Shown here: positions 1 to 7,446 of the stretch, one piece after another | Position numbering within the stretch: the first letter of the stretch is position 1 | Layout of the letters: the number at the start of each line of letters is the position of its first letter | Assembly: GCA_945897695.1 (NCBI GenBank) | Contig: CAMDGW010000022.1 | Coordinates: 1-18,106, forward strand | Direction of reading: 5' to 3' | Origin: Pseudobacteriovorax antillogorgiicola | GTDB taxonomy: Bacteria > Bdellovibrionota_B > Oligoflexia > Oligoflexales > RGVZ01 | Length of the DNA stretch: 18,106 nucleotides | The notes under the pieces: generated by a model | What the model was told of the DNA's origin: nothing | Databases searched by the model: none | Seen by the model: only the letters and a program-made list of their open reading frames with translations | Position numbers and translations under genes: made by a program

Positions 1-842
1 GCGGAGCAGTCGGTCGTAGTGATGGTGAAAAACAAATTGAGGTCGACCGCCGGCGGGCTCGTGAGCGCATTGCCCGGCTCAAAGATCAGCTTATTCAGAT
101 CGCAAAGGAGCGAGAAACACAGCGCAAAGCTCGGCGTAATGAGATTAAAGTTGCTTTGGTGGGTTATACAAATAGTGGCAAGACCACAATCATGAATGCC
201 ATGACTAACGGTGATTTTGTGGCGAAAGATGCACTTTTTGCTACTTTGGATTCAAATGTTCGAACTCTGGATCCCAACACCCGGCCCAAACTGCTACTTA
301 GTGATACCGTCGGATTTATTCGTAATCTTCCTCACACATTAATCGAATCATTTAAGTCTACTTTGGATGAAGTCCTGGAAGCAGATCTTTTGCTTGTCGT
401 GGTCGATATTTCTCATGAAAATTACAAAGCGCAACTCGAGACAACAAAAAAAGTATTGTCTGAAATTGGTGCCTCCCATATTCCGGTGATTCATATTTTT
501 AACAAAATGGATCGGGTCGAGGATCCGTTCCTTGGACGAATACTGCGGCAGGCTTATCCAGGAAGCATAAGTGTCTCTGCCTATAAGCAAGAAGACATCA
601 CGAAGCTGCGTGATCACGTTTATAAATTTTTTGCTGCCAACTTTATTCGCTGTAAATTGGCCATTCCCGCCTCAGATCGCGACGGTGTGTCATTGGTATA
701 CCGAACTTGTCTGATTTTGGACGTCAGTTATGAGCGTCAAGATCTCGCTGTGTTTGATGTTCGTGTCACCAAAGAAGTTTATCCGAAGCTGGCCCACTAT
801 CGCCTGGATGGGGATGAAGAAGCTGCGGCCTTAGGGCAATAG
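1..842 (+). CDS. hflX: GTPase HflX, C-terminal part (5' end outside window)
   Basis: HflX is a ribosome-associated GTPase that splits stalled or idle 70S ribosomes, mainly under heat or antibiotic stress. The reading frame is open from base 3 with no start codon that fits, so the gene enters from the left. About 280 residues are visible; E. coli HflX has about 426, so roughly a third is missing. In order they show the end of the N-terminal domain with the family signature EKQIEVDRRRARERI, a basic helical linker, then the G domain: P-loop GYTNSGKTT (bases 162-188), DTVGF for G3, NKMD for G4 and SAY for G5, followed by the small C-terminal domain. Two details differ from the usual pattern: GEKQ where GPGETQ is common, and GKTT where GKST is common. 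The stop TAG is two bases from the stop of the convergent lipoprotein gene. Confidence 0.95.
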   Translation, partial: GAVGRSDGEKQIEVDRRRARERIARLKDQLIQIAKERETQRKARRNEIKVALVGYTNSGKTTIMNAMTNGDFVAKDALFATLDSNVRTLDPNTRPKLLLSDTVGFIRNLPHTLIESFKSTLDEVLEADLLLVVVDISHENYKAQLETTKKVLSEIGASHIPVIHIFNKMDRVEDPFLGRILRQAYPGSISVSAYKQEDITKLRDHVYKFFAANFIRCKLAIPASDRDGVSLVYRTCLILDVSYERQDLAVFDVRVTKEVYPKLAHYRLDGDEEAAALGQ

Positions 843-844
843 CC

Positions 845-1594
845 TTAGAGGTTCAAATGTGATTTGAAGCTATCCCACATCGCAACATGATTATCGATTT
901 CCCAGTGACTGATGTTGAACTTAGGGTTCTCATCTGCCTGAGGAATGATTGAAGAGTGCAGAAATATAGTTTTTTGCTGCCAAGCATTTACCCACAGGCC
1001 GGTGTAATCATTAATATGCTGTCTCGCCGAGGGTGTAATGTCTTTCGGTGCCGACGTACAGTCTCCGGGAGTATCAAAAAAGCAAAGTTTCTTACTAATT
1101 GGGTCGATCGTATAAAGAGCCTTGATTAAGTCAGGGGAGCCTTCCCACGACTCAATAAGCTTCATCGAAAGCCATCCACCATAAGAGTGGCCAACAATGT
1201 AAGCGTCAGTAGATTCTTCCATCTTTTGTTGAAGTTTTGCGATGTAGTCCTCATCTGAGGGGGTTTCTATCGCCCAATCGTCTGCTGATGCAGCGGTGAT
1301 TAATTGCTTTTCTGAAGTGAAGCAACTTGCAAGCACCTGCGGAAGATGACCAGTTTTGTCCAGGATGAATTTTTGCATCTCGAGTACATGATCAAACATT
1401 CCGCTACCTAGTGGCCCGACTTCACCATTATGGCGGTCGGAAGTCTTACAAGAAGAATATCCGCTCATGCCGATGATGATCGGTTTAGCGCCCGAACCGG
1501 GAAGCTCGTCTGATGAAAGCTGTCCTGGCGAGCGAGCTCCGCAGGAGCCAATCATGAGAGACATTACTAAAAGCGTATTTAGATTGTGTATCAT
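845..1594 (-). CDS. Putative lipoprotein with alpha/beta-hydrolase (lipase-like) fold
   Basis: This 249-residue protein starts with a short hydrophobic signal (residues 6-17) ending in IGSC, a plausible lipobox with Cys18 as the lipidated residue, so it is probably anchored in the outer or inner membrane. The motif GHSYGG (residues 135-140) is the nucleophile elbow of alpha/beta hydrolases with Ser137. Asp164 in TIDPIS and His236 in NHVAMW (or His230) are good candidates for the rest of the triad. Several cysteines (49, 91, 171, 179) could form disulfides, as expected for an exported protein. The substrate cannot be read from the sequence: esterase, lipase or thioesterase are all possible. 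AGAGGA lies 8 bases before the ATG. It is the last gene of a minus-strand run with the 138-residue protein and the acyl-CoA dehydrogenase, which may hint at lipid use. The family assignment is an inference from these motifs. Confidence 0.75.
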   Translation of the reverse strand: MIHNLNTLLVMSLMIGSCGARSPGQLSSDELPGSGAKPIIIGMSGYSSCKTSDRHNGEVGPLGSGMFDHVLEMQKFILDKTGHLPQVLASCFTSEKQLITAASADDWAIETPSDEDYIAKLQQKMEESTDAYIVGHSYGGWLSMKLIESWEGSPDLIKALYTIDPISKKLCFFDTPGDCTSAPKDITPSARQHINDYTGLWVNAWQQKTIFLHSSIIPQADENPKFNISHWEIDNHVAMWDSFKSHLNL

Positions 1595-1622
1595 AACGAG
1601 AATCCTCTTGGCTTAAGGCATG

Positions 1623-2039
1623 CTATTTTGATTGCGTTATAAAGGGTTTCTGCGCATCATTGACTCGATTCAATACCTCGGTAATAGCGTGTGACATGAT
1701 CTCAACTTCCCAGGTGTCACCTTTGAGGTTTGATAGCAAAGATTCCAGCCATACGACGGTTTCTGAAAAGAATTTTTTGCCATCGTCAGACATAGAATGA
1801 TGAAATTCATTGATCAGATGCTTGACCCAGCTTGCGCTTGGTTTCCCGATTAAGTTAACCATCCGATTTAGCCGCTGAGTTGCTTCCTGTTCTTGCCAAC
1901 CTCCAGAAATACGAAACGGGAACCAGTCTGTGTCCTTTTTGTGGAGCCATATGCGGGCTTGTCCACCTATATCCACGACTTTGTAGTCCAGGGGCTCAGA
2001 GCCGAGAAATCCATCGGGACGTTTCCACACCACAAACAT
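1623..2039 (-). CDS. Hypothetical protein, 138 residues, tryptophan-rich
   Basis: I do not recognise this protein. It is 138 residues long with seven tryptophans, no signal peptide and no membrane segment, so it is probably cytoplasmic. The first half looks beta-rich (KVVDIGGQARIWLHKKDTDW) and the second half helical. The ATG is supported by GAGG placed 7 bases upstream (AAAGAGGCTCAGGC before ATG). It sits 75 bases after the acyl-CoA dehydrogenase stop and 28 bases before the lipoprotein start on the same strand, so it is probably co-transcribed with both. A 62-codon open frame at 1967-2155 overlaps its start and the end of the dehydrogenase, but its placement marks it as a shadow. The good ribosome binding site and the length of the frame make it a likely real gene. 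Confidence 0.7.
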   Translation of the reverse strand: MFVVWKRPDGFLGSEPLDYKVVDIGGQARIWLHKKDTDWFPFRISGGWQEQEATQRLNRMVNLIGKPSASWVKHLINEFHHSMSDDGKKFFSETVVWLESLLSNLKGDTWEVEIMSHAITEVLNRVNDAQKPFITQSK

Positions 2040-2114
2040 GCCTGAGCCTCTTTATCGAATGATTGATCTTCTGCTACATGTTTTACCGCATATAGCTGGT
2101 AAGCGGCAATACGA

Positions 2115-3863
2115 TTAAATATTGTCCCAGCTGAACTTTTCTTGCTCAAATGCATGGTCTGCCACAGACTTGATCAGCTCATCACTGTTGTGGTCGATTT
2201 GGTCTAAGTTTTGTTGAATGCGCCGTTTTGCGTCGTTTGCAAATATCTCAAGAATTTCAAGTTCTTGTGATGATTTTGCAACGCCGTTTTCTTCCAGTGC
2301 CAAAGAGACGCGGCTGATGACGCAGGCGAGAACATAGAGGTCGATCATGATGTCTGCTAGGCGTCGCGTTGCAAATTGCTTATTCATGATGTTTTTTCCG
2401 TGCTTGCGCAAAATTCGGTCCGTCGCGGTCGCCAGTTTGCGCGTCAGCTCTTCGAACAGCCTGGCGTGCTCTGCAATGGCAGGATGAGACTTCGTCATTT
2501 CAACTTTGCCAAGACCTGTGGCCTGCGTCACGCGACGCTTAGCGTAGTCACTTAAGACGCCAAATCCTTTGATCGGATCATGAAGGGCGTTACCTAACGC
2601 CGCAGTCAACTCCTTCAGGCTTGTACCCACATCATTCATGGCCGTAAGGGCAACAAACAATCTAAGGATTTCGTTGGTCCCTTCGAAGATACGATTGATA
2701 CGCGCGTTACGCATTATTCTCTCGTAAGGGAACTCTCGCATGTAGCCGTTACCGCCTGCAATCTGCAGCGCCTCATCAACGGTATCCCAAAGAGCCTCTG
2801 TCGAGACGATTTTGGAGATAGCAGCTTCGACGGCGTAGTCTTTGTGTCCTCGGTCAACCATGCCGGCCACCATGTTGACACACGCCTCTGCCGCATAGGT
2901 ATTGACAACCATTTTGCCGATTTTTTGTTTGATCAGACCAAAATTTGCAATCGGCTGTTCAAACTGCTTGCGCTGCTTGGCCTGCTTGGTCGCCTGTTCA
3001 ATGAGAAACTTCATAGCGCCAACACAGCCGCCACCCAACCCAGTGCGGCCACTGTTCAACACGTTCATCGCGACCTTAAAGCCATTACCCACTTCACCTA
3101 GTACGTTTTCTTTGGGTACTTTGACGTTCACCATACTGATCGTCGTGGTACTGCTAGCACGGATTCCCATCTTATCTTCGTGTGGGCCGTTTGTGACGCC
3201 TGCCATGTCACGGGTGACGATAAATGCTGTAATCTTTGCCTTGCCCCCAGAGTCTTTACTTTCGGTTCTTGCAAACACAGTAAAGAAGTCTGCAATTCCA
3301 CCGTTCGTAATCCAGATTTTTTCACCGTTAAGTAGCCAGTGATCTGCTTCCTCTACAGCCTTTGTCTTCAAACTCGCTGCGTCGGATCCGGCATTCGCTT
3401 CGGTCAGACAGAACGCCGCGATCATTTCACCAGTAGCAAGTTTTGGAAGGTACTTTTTCTTCTGTGACTCGTTGCCAAATAGAACCAGTCCGCGCATGCC
3501 GATGGAGCTGTGGGCTCCTGCAGTTAAGACGATGCTCCCGTCATATCGCGTGAGCTCCTGCAAGACTCTTGAGTATCCGGTTGCACTTAGCCCAAGTCCG
3601 CCAAACTCTTCTGGGATGATCAGACTAAAGAGACCAAATTCTTTCATCTCTTCGACGAAGCTTTTCGGAAGCTCACCCTCGTGATCCCACTTGCGGAATT
3701 CTTTGTCACGGGAACCAAGCCATTGCTGAAATGATTGAGCCATCGTCCGGATTGTTTCTTGTTCTTCCTTTTTCATTTTCGGGAAAGGAAATAGCAAGGA
3801 CTCCTCAATGCGTCCCATGCACAAAGAACGCATAAAACTTGTGTTTTCGATAGATTCGTTCAT
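2115..3863 (-). CDS. Acyl-CoA dehydrogenase, VLCAD/ACAD9-like with C-terminal extension
   Basis: This FAD enzyme would catalyse the first step of fatty acid beta-oxidation, making trans-2-enoyl-CoA from acyl-CoA. At 582 residues it is longer than the usual roughly 380-residue medium- or short-chain enzymes; the extra 170 or so residues after about 410 match the layout of the very-long-chain type (ACADVL/ACAD9). Domains in order: N-terminal helical domain (about 35-145), beta domain with AFCLTEANAGSD (150-161) and KIWITNGG (182-189) around the flavin site, then the helical domain with RKQFEQPI and IAGGNGYM, and FEGTNE (393-398), whose Glu394 is the expected catalytic base. AAAGGA 8 bases before the ATG at 3863 supports this start. 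It heads the minus-strand run with the two genes downstream and is divergent from the sensor gene at 3996. Chain-length preference is inferred from architecture only. Confidence 0.93.
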   Translation of the reverse strand: MNESIENTSFMRSLCMGRIEESLLFPFPKMKKEEQETIRTMAQSFQQWLGSRDKEFRKWDHEGELPKSFVEEMKEFGLFSLIIPEEFGGLGLSATGYSRVLQELTRYDGSIVLTAGAHSSIGMRGLVLFGNESQKKKYLPKLATGEMIAAFCLTEANAGSDAASLKTKAVEEADHWLLNGEKIWITNGGIADFFTVFARTESKDSGGKAKITAFIVTRDMAGVTNGPHEDKMGIRASSTTTISMVNVKVPKENVLGEVGNGFKVAMNVLNSGRTGLGGGCVGAMKFLIEQATKQAKQRKQFEQPIANFGLIKQKIGKMVVNTYAAEACVNMVAGMVDRGHKDYAVEAAISKIVSTEALWDTVDEALQIAGGNGYMREFPYERIMRNARINRIFEGTNEILRLFVALTAMNDVGTSLKELTAALGNALHDPIKGFGVLSDYAKRRVTQATGLGKVEMTKSHPAIAEHARLFEELTRKLATATDRILRKHGKNIMNKQFATRRLADIMIDLYVLACVISRVSLALEENGVAKSSQELEILEIFANDAKRRIQQNLDQIDHNSDELIKSVADHAFEQEKFSWDNI

Positions 3864-3995
3864 GGCTTAGTCCTTTCTGTTGGCTCCTGGCCTTTCGAAA
3901 AACATTAATATTGTGCCACCAAAGGTTTCGGATTCATAGGGACTAGGCGGAAATTTGCGAGATCACCAAACTGGCCCTCTAAGTTTCAGAGACGT

Positions 3996-5399
3996 ATGAC
4001 CGAAAAGCAGGGATCTGCTGCGGAGGTAAAGGTGCGTATCATTGGCGGCAAAATTCAGATAGAAATCAGGCGGGAAGCGCGTTTTGTCGTCTTTGGCCTT
4101 TGTGTTGCAATCGTAGTGTTGGTTCCGGGCCTTCTGTTTTATAAATCTCTTATCAGTGGCGCTTCTGAGGTGGCGGCAGCATCTGTGGATTCATCCGTCA
4201 GATCTAAGCATCAGAACTTGCTCATTCAAATTCGTAGGGAGATTGAATTCGTCACCAGCGGAAGCTGGTCTGATCCAACACGAAAAGACACGCTGAAAAT
4301 AAACAGAGATTTGTCTGCGACCAGACCATTTGATTTGACTTTGTTGTTTGATAGTGAGCGTAAAGTTTTGGATGGATTAAAGCTATCTGGCCAGACACGT
4401 CATTATTCGTCTCTGACGTATGAAGAGGCCTCTGACATGATTCCCGTTGACTCTAGTTTCTTCGACGCAGTGCGAGATGGAGAGATCGTTTCGGGTTTGA
4501 TCGAAATTGAGGGTGAGCCGATGGTAACGGCAATCCAGGAGGTTCACGTCCAGGGAAGGAAGAGTTATTTGTTGATAGCACGCGCCCTTGACACCTCTCA
4601 ATTTGCAGTTCACGATGCGAGGCTTCATGAAACAGAATTTGCAGAAGTCCGTGGTTCGGATGATTTCAAAGTATTTAGTTTGAGCGACGAAGCTGCTTTA
4701 CCTAACGATGTGCGCCTTGGTATGGCAGCTGCTATGCAAAATCATGGCTGGGCTTTTTCGCTCAAAGGCTCTAAGGGGGAGCTTTATACAGTTATTGATG
4801 ATCTGCTAAGGCGCCCGGTGATTTTGGTCAAATCTCCCTGGACTTTGCCAGAATACATTTCCACAGCGACCTCTTATAAATTATTCTTTATGGTTTCGGT
4901 CGCTGCAGGTGTGGCGACATGGTGGTTACTAAGGCGCGGTGACGAGAAAAGTCGAAGTCGAAGTCGTCGATTTGAAGGGCTGTCTGGACTTACGACCGAC
5001 AATTTAAGGATTTTTGTGGAGGCGTTTCCTGGCTTTGCTTTTGCTATTACGCCGGATTTGAAATACCTGGCCGTTAGTCGGATCTTGGCAGGTGTTACCG
5101 GGCAAGAGTCGTCAGAGTTCAAGGATCAGACTTACGGGGATGTTTGCTTTGAAAATGATGATGGATCACTCGCGCGTGTCTTGTTCGAGCTTCGTGACCA
5201 GGGTTATTGGCCACCTGCTCGCAATGTGGAACACTCGGTTTCTGGCCTTGGAGAAACCCATAGTTTCTTGGCGACAGCTCACTATCTCGCTAAACAGTCT
5301 GTTTTGCTGGTCATACTTACCAAAAAAGAAAGCGCACAGTCTGTGCGCTTTCCTGGAGCAAATCAAAGATCGAGAAAATCAGATTCAGCAGTAGCCTAA
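3996..5399 (+). CDS. Membrane sensor protein: periplasmic domain plus C-terminal PAS-like domain, no output domain
   Basis: This 467-residue protein has a membrane helix at about 30-49, a large presumed periplasmic domain at about 50-290, a second helix at about 294-312 and a basic linker with the run RSRSRSRR. The cytoplasmic part from about 330 to 440 reads like a PAS domain (AFAITPDLKYLAVSRILAG and following residues). The external part resembles CHASE-type sensor domains in placement and length, but I cannot name a family. Histidine kinases, GGDEF or chemotaxis proteins of this layout continue into a catalytic or signalling domain. Here the frame stops about 25 residues after the PAS-like part with none. 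It may act by partner binding, or be a cut-down kinase. The ATG at 3996 has only a weak AGAG upstream, so the start is less certain. The last codons overlap the terminator of the convergent PilZ gene. Confidence 0.7.
   Translation: MTEKQGSAAEVKVRIIGGKIQIEIRREARFVVFGLCVAIVVLVPGLLFYKSLISGASEVAAASVDSSVRSKHQNLLIQIRREIEFVTSGSWSDPTRKDTLKINRDLSATRPFDLTLLFDSERKVLDGLKLSGQTRHYSSLTYEEASDMIPVDSSFFDAVRDGEIVSGLIEIEGEPMVTAIQEVHVQGRKSYLLIARALDTSQFAVHDARLHETEFAEVRGSDDFKVFSLSDEAALPNDVRLGMAAAMQNHGWAFSLKGSKGELYTVIDDLLRRPVILVKSPWTLPEYISTATSYKLFFMVSVAAGVATWWLLRRGDEKSRSRSRRFEGLSGLTTDNLRIFVEAFPGFAFAITPDLKYLAVSRILAGVTGQESSEFKDQTYGDVCFENDDGSLARVLFELRDQGYWPPARNVEHSVSGLGETHSFLATAHYLAKQSVLLVILTKKESAQSVRFPGANQRSRKSDSAVA
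5321..5352 (-). terminator. Intrinsic terminator of the mltG-pilZ unit, inside the convergent sensor gene
   Basis: Bases 5328-5339 and 5341-5352 are perfect inverted repeats (GAAAGCGCACAG and CTGTGCGCTTTC) around a single central base. This gives an RNA stem of 10-11 pairs with a 3-5 base loop. On the minus strand the stem is followed at once by six T residues (plus-strand A run at 5322-5327). This is the form of a Rho-independent terminator for leftward transcription, about 48 bases beyond the PilZ stop codon. On the plus strand no T run follows, so it should act in one direction only. It encodes residues of the sensor protein's tail. Confidence 0.85.
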
Positions 5400-5852
5400 T
5401 CAACCGGCTCTTCGCTGAGAGGACGTGCCGGTGTTTTTTCCGCCGTAACGACGAATAAAATCGTCTAGTAGCTGGCGCTGTGATTCGTTAAATTGCGTAA
5501 ACTGAACGCCCATCCCTACGTTGAGATCTGTGCGGTTGGCAATTGGCGCTTGGCTCCAGATCACCTTACCCGTTGTTCTCAGCGTTTCCTTGCTATCGGG
5601 GATTGTGAACGTTAGCTCAATTTCCGATCCAGAGCTTAGCGGGCTTTTGGTTTCAATAAACACACCACCCGTGCCAAGATCGCGACAAAAGTCAAAAAGG
5701 TAATGACCGTCCGCTTTGTAATCAACGAGTAACTGAATGGGTACCCGGTGATCAATGCGATCAGAGATCGAACCAGCTGTCGACGGGTGTGATTTGTCAC
5801 CAACGTTCATTCCTGGTTTCGTACGGCCTTTATTTGATGACTTCTTGCTCAT
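5400..5852 (-). CDS. PilZ domain protein (Myxococcus-type PilZ family)
   Basis: PilZ domains bind cyclic di-GMP and control motility, exopolysaccharide or other surface functions. The protein has a polar, basic N-terminal tail of about 35 residues and then one PilZ domain. The two binding motifs are visible: RIDHR as RxxxR, and DLGTGG as DxGxxG, where the common form is DxSxxG. GKVIW and GMGVQF further on match the PilZ subfamily that is highly repeated in Myxococcus and Bdellovibrio (TIGR02266 type). There is no other domain, so it acts as a stand-alone receptor or adaptor. I prefer the ATG at 5852 because GGGAG lies 5 bases before it; the in-frame ATG at 5867 has no such site and would add five residues. 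It follows mltG by 33 bases from this start, so the two are probably one transcript ending at the hairpin at 5321-5352. Confidence 0.85.
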   Translation of the reverse strand: MSKKSSNKGRTKPGMNVGDKSHPSTAGSISDRIDHRVPIQLLVDYKADGHYLFDFCRDLGTGGVFIETKSPLSSGSEIELTFTIPDSKETLRTTGKVIWSQAPIANRTDLNVGMGVQFTQFNESQRQLLDDFIRRYGGKNTGTSSQRRAG

Positions 5853-5885
5853 AATTTCTCCCGCCATTTCTTGACTATGGAACTT

Positions 5886-6941
5886 TTACTCGGAAACTTC
5901 AGGACGTTTGATGCGATTGACGCCGCCTGCTTTCAATAGTTTTTTAACCAGTGCGTTGTGTTCTCCGATTGACTTGGAGAATGCGTGGCGCGATTGGTCA
6001 GCACTATCGAGCACATAATAATAATAACCCAGATTGGTGGGCTTAAGAACTGCCTCAAGGCTAGATCTGGAGACGGCCCCGATTGGGGTTGGGGGTAACC
6101 CGCGATGAATACGGGTGTTGTATGGATTATTTTTATTTTTAAGATCTTTCCATCTGATATCGCCGTCGTAATTGTCGATTCCATAAATAATAGCGGCATC
6201 TATTCCCAGAACGTCACCTTTTTTTAAACGTGACCAAATGACTTCAGAAATGATTGGTTTTTCCTCGTCCCGCATGGTTTCTAATTCGATCAACGACGCA
6301 AATGTTATGGCTTGGGTCAAGGTTAGACCAAGTTTAGCCACATCTCGCTCATAGTCTGCGGGGATTTTTTCAAAAAATGTTTTGACTGTTTTACGATAGA
6401 ACTCATCGCCCGTCGGCATTTTTTCGAAGTTGTAAGTGGCCGGATACGTGTAGCCTTCGAGGTTGGTTGAGTTGATGCCAAGAATTTTCAGAAATTTTTT
6501 ATCGACCACCAGGCGTTGGAGGTCTTTAAGTTTGCCGACGCCTTTGGTAGCAAGCCGGTTATTTAACATCTTCAAGGTAAAGCCCTCGGGAATTGTTACC
6601 TGCAATACCAAAGGAATGTAAATGTCGCCTTTCTTCATTTTTTCGAGAACTTGGTAGGGCGACACATTTCCCTTAAACTGATAATTTCCAGCCTGCAGGC
6701 TTGGGTACTCTCGGGTAATCTTCATCCAAATCGTAAAAAGCTCGGCACTGTTGACGACGTTCTTCGATTCGAGCTGATGGGCTAGCTGGCGCAGTGGCAG
6801 TCCAGGACTGAGTTCGATGATGACCTCGCCGGCTATGGCGTAAGGCTCTGCTTGCCACGAGCTTAAATACTGATAACCGGCAATGACTGCGCCGATTGCA
6901 AAGAGCGTCATGACGGCGATTATCTTCAGCAGGGTCTTCAT
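5886..6941 (-). CDS. mltG: Endolytic murein transglycosylase MltG
   Basis: MltG cleaves nascent peptidoglycan glycan strands at the inner membrane and is thought to set strand length by ending polymerisation. The protein has 351 residues, close to the usual 340. An N-terminal membrane anchor spans about 5-24 with the rest in the periplasm. A LysM-like region at about 38-118 (GLPLRQLAHQLESKNVV) precedes the catalytic YceG domain. ASLIELET (215-222) matches the E. coli active-site motif ASIVEKET, so Glu219 is the expected catalytic residue. DAAIIYG, NPYNTRIHRGLPPTPIG (272-288) and YYYYVLD are further family blocks. GGAGG stands 6 bases before the ATG, a very good ribosome binding site. In enterobacteria mltG lies beside tmk; here it is followed by a PilZ gene instead. 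Confidence 0.96.
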   Translation of the reverse strand: MKTLLKIIAVMTLFAIGAVIAGYQYLSSWQAEPYAIAGEVIIELSPGLPLRQLAHQLESKNVVNSAELFTIWMKITREYPSLQAGNYQFKGNVSPYQVLEKMKKGDIYIPLVLQVTIPEGFTLKMLNNRLATKGVGKLKDLQRLVVDKKFLKILGINSTNLEGYTYPATYNFEKMPTGDEFYRKTVKTFFEKIPADYERDVAKLGLTLTQAITFASLIELETMRDEEKPIISEVIWSRLKKGDVLGIDAAIIYGIDNYDGDIRWKDLKNKNNPYNTRIHRGLPPTPIGAVSRSSLEAVLKPTNLGYYYYVLDSADQSRHAFSKSIGEHNALVKKLLKAGGVNRIKRPEVSE

Positions 6942-6978
6942 TCCAGTCCTCCGTTTTTCCTGTAAGAGCTAACTTAAT

Positions 6979-6987
6979 ATTGTAGCA
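6979..6987 (-). promoter_or_regulatory. Candidate extended -10 promoter for mltG-pilZ
   Basis: On the minus strand the sequence TGCTACAAT carries the TG of an extended -10 element and a TACAAT hexamer. It would place the transcription start roughly 30 bases before the mltG ATG, which fits a short leader holding the strong ribosome binding site. No good -35 hexamer is present at the right distance, which is normal for extended -10 promoters. This is seen by eye only. Confidence 0.4.
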
Positions 6988-7336
6988 TGCGTTTAGACAT
7001 TGGAGGGTGACTGCTATCAGAAATCGCACTGGAAATTCGGCAGAGAGATTTTTTTAGTTCTGAAAATAGTTTGTCCGAGAGGTTTACTTCGGTCAGTCTA
7101 ATTTTTTCATGGCATGCAGGGTGATTGATAGGACGCTACACGCGCGTTGTTGCAGGTGGCTGGCCTTGAATGGCGCAGCGTGCTTTCCCATTCTACCGGT
7201 GGCTCTTAGATCATGCCTATTCCTACTCATGTTTTAGGGACAGGACGTAGCATCAGCCGCCTCTGAGACCCTGTCTCGTTGCCGCAAACATTTATAAGTC
7301 TCCAGATTTATTATGAATTCTTTAAAAATATTAACA
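6988..7336. other. Divergent intergenic region with no recognised gene
   Basis: Together with its flanks this is the longest gene-free stretch in the window, between the mltG start (6941) and the rnc start (7447). No frame on either strand has both a plausible start and family-like content; the minus-strand frame at 6673-7029 is a shadow of mltG. The outer thirds hold the two candidate promoters annotated separately. The middle has GC-rich patches around 7120-7200 with short self-complementary pieces (for example ACGCT with AGCGT) and a GGACAGG/CCTGTCC pair near 7238 and 7373. None forms a convincing long hairpin or terminator. It could hold a small RNA or operator sites, but I cannot show either. 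Confidence 0.5.
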
Positions 7337-7365
7337 TTGATTTTGATTTATAAAGATTATATACA
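7337..7365 (+). promoter_or_regulatory. Candidate sigma-70-type promoter for rnc-der
   Basis: TTGATT at 7337-7342 and TATACA at 7360-7365 are separated by exactly 17 bases within an AT-rich stretch. Each hexamer matches the sigma-70 consensus at four of six positions. The expected start near 7372 gives a leader of about 75 bases before the rnc start codon. It is the best-placed promoter candidate for the rnc-der unit, but was judged by eye. Confidence 0.5.
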
Positions 7366-7446
7366 TTGGCGCCCCTGTCCTTGATTAAGATTTAAGCTTT
7401 TTCGGCTTAGCTAATCCTTGGTTTTGGGTCTTTGGAAGGACACGCT

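Noticed and set aside
2902..3342. 146-codon open frame on the plus strand inside the acyl-CoA dehydrogenase gene
   Set aside because: It is antisense to a well conserved enzyme and its Pro/Leu-rich translation looks like a by-product of the codon usage of that gene.
4951..4970. Short GTCGAA tandem repeat in the sensor gene
   Set aside because: It has about three units, stays in frame and codes for an Arg/Ser linker; it is too short to be a meaningful repeat tract.
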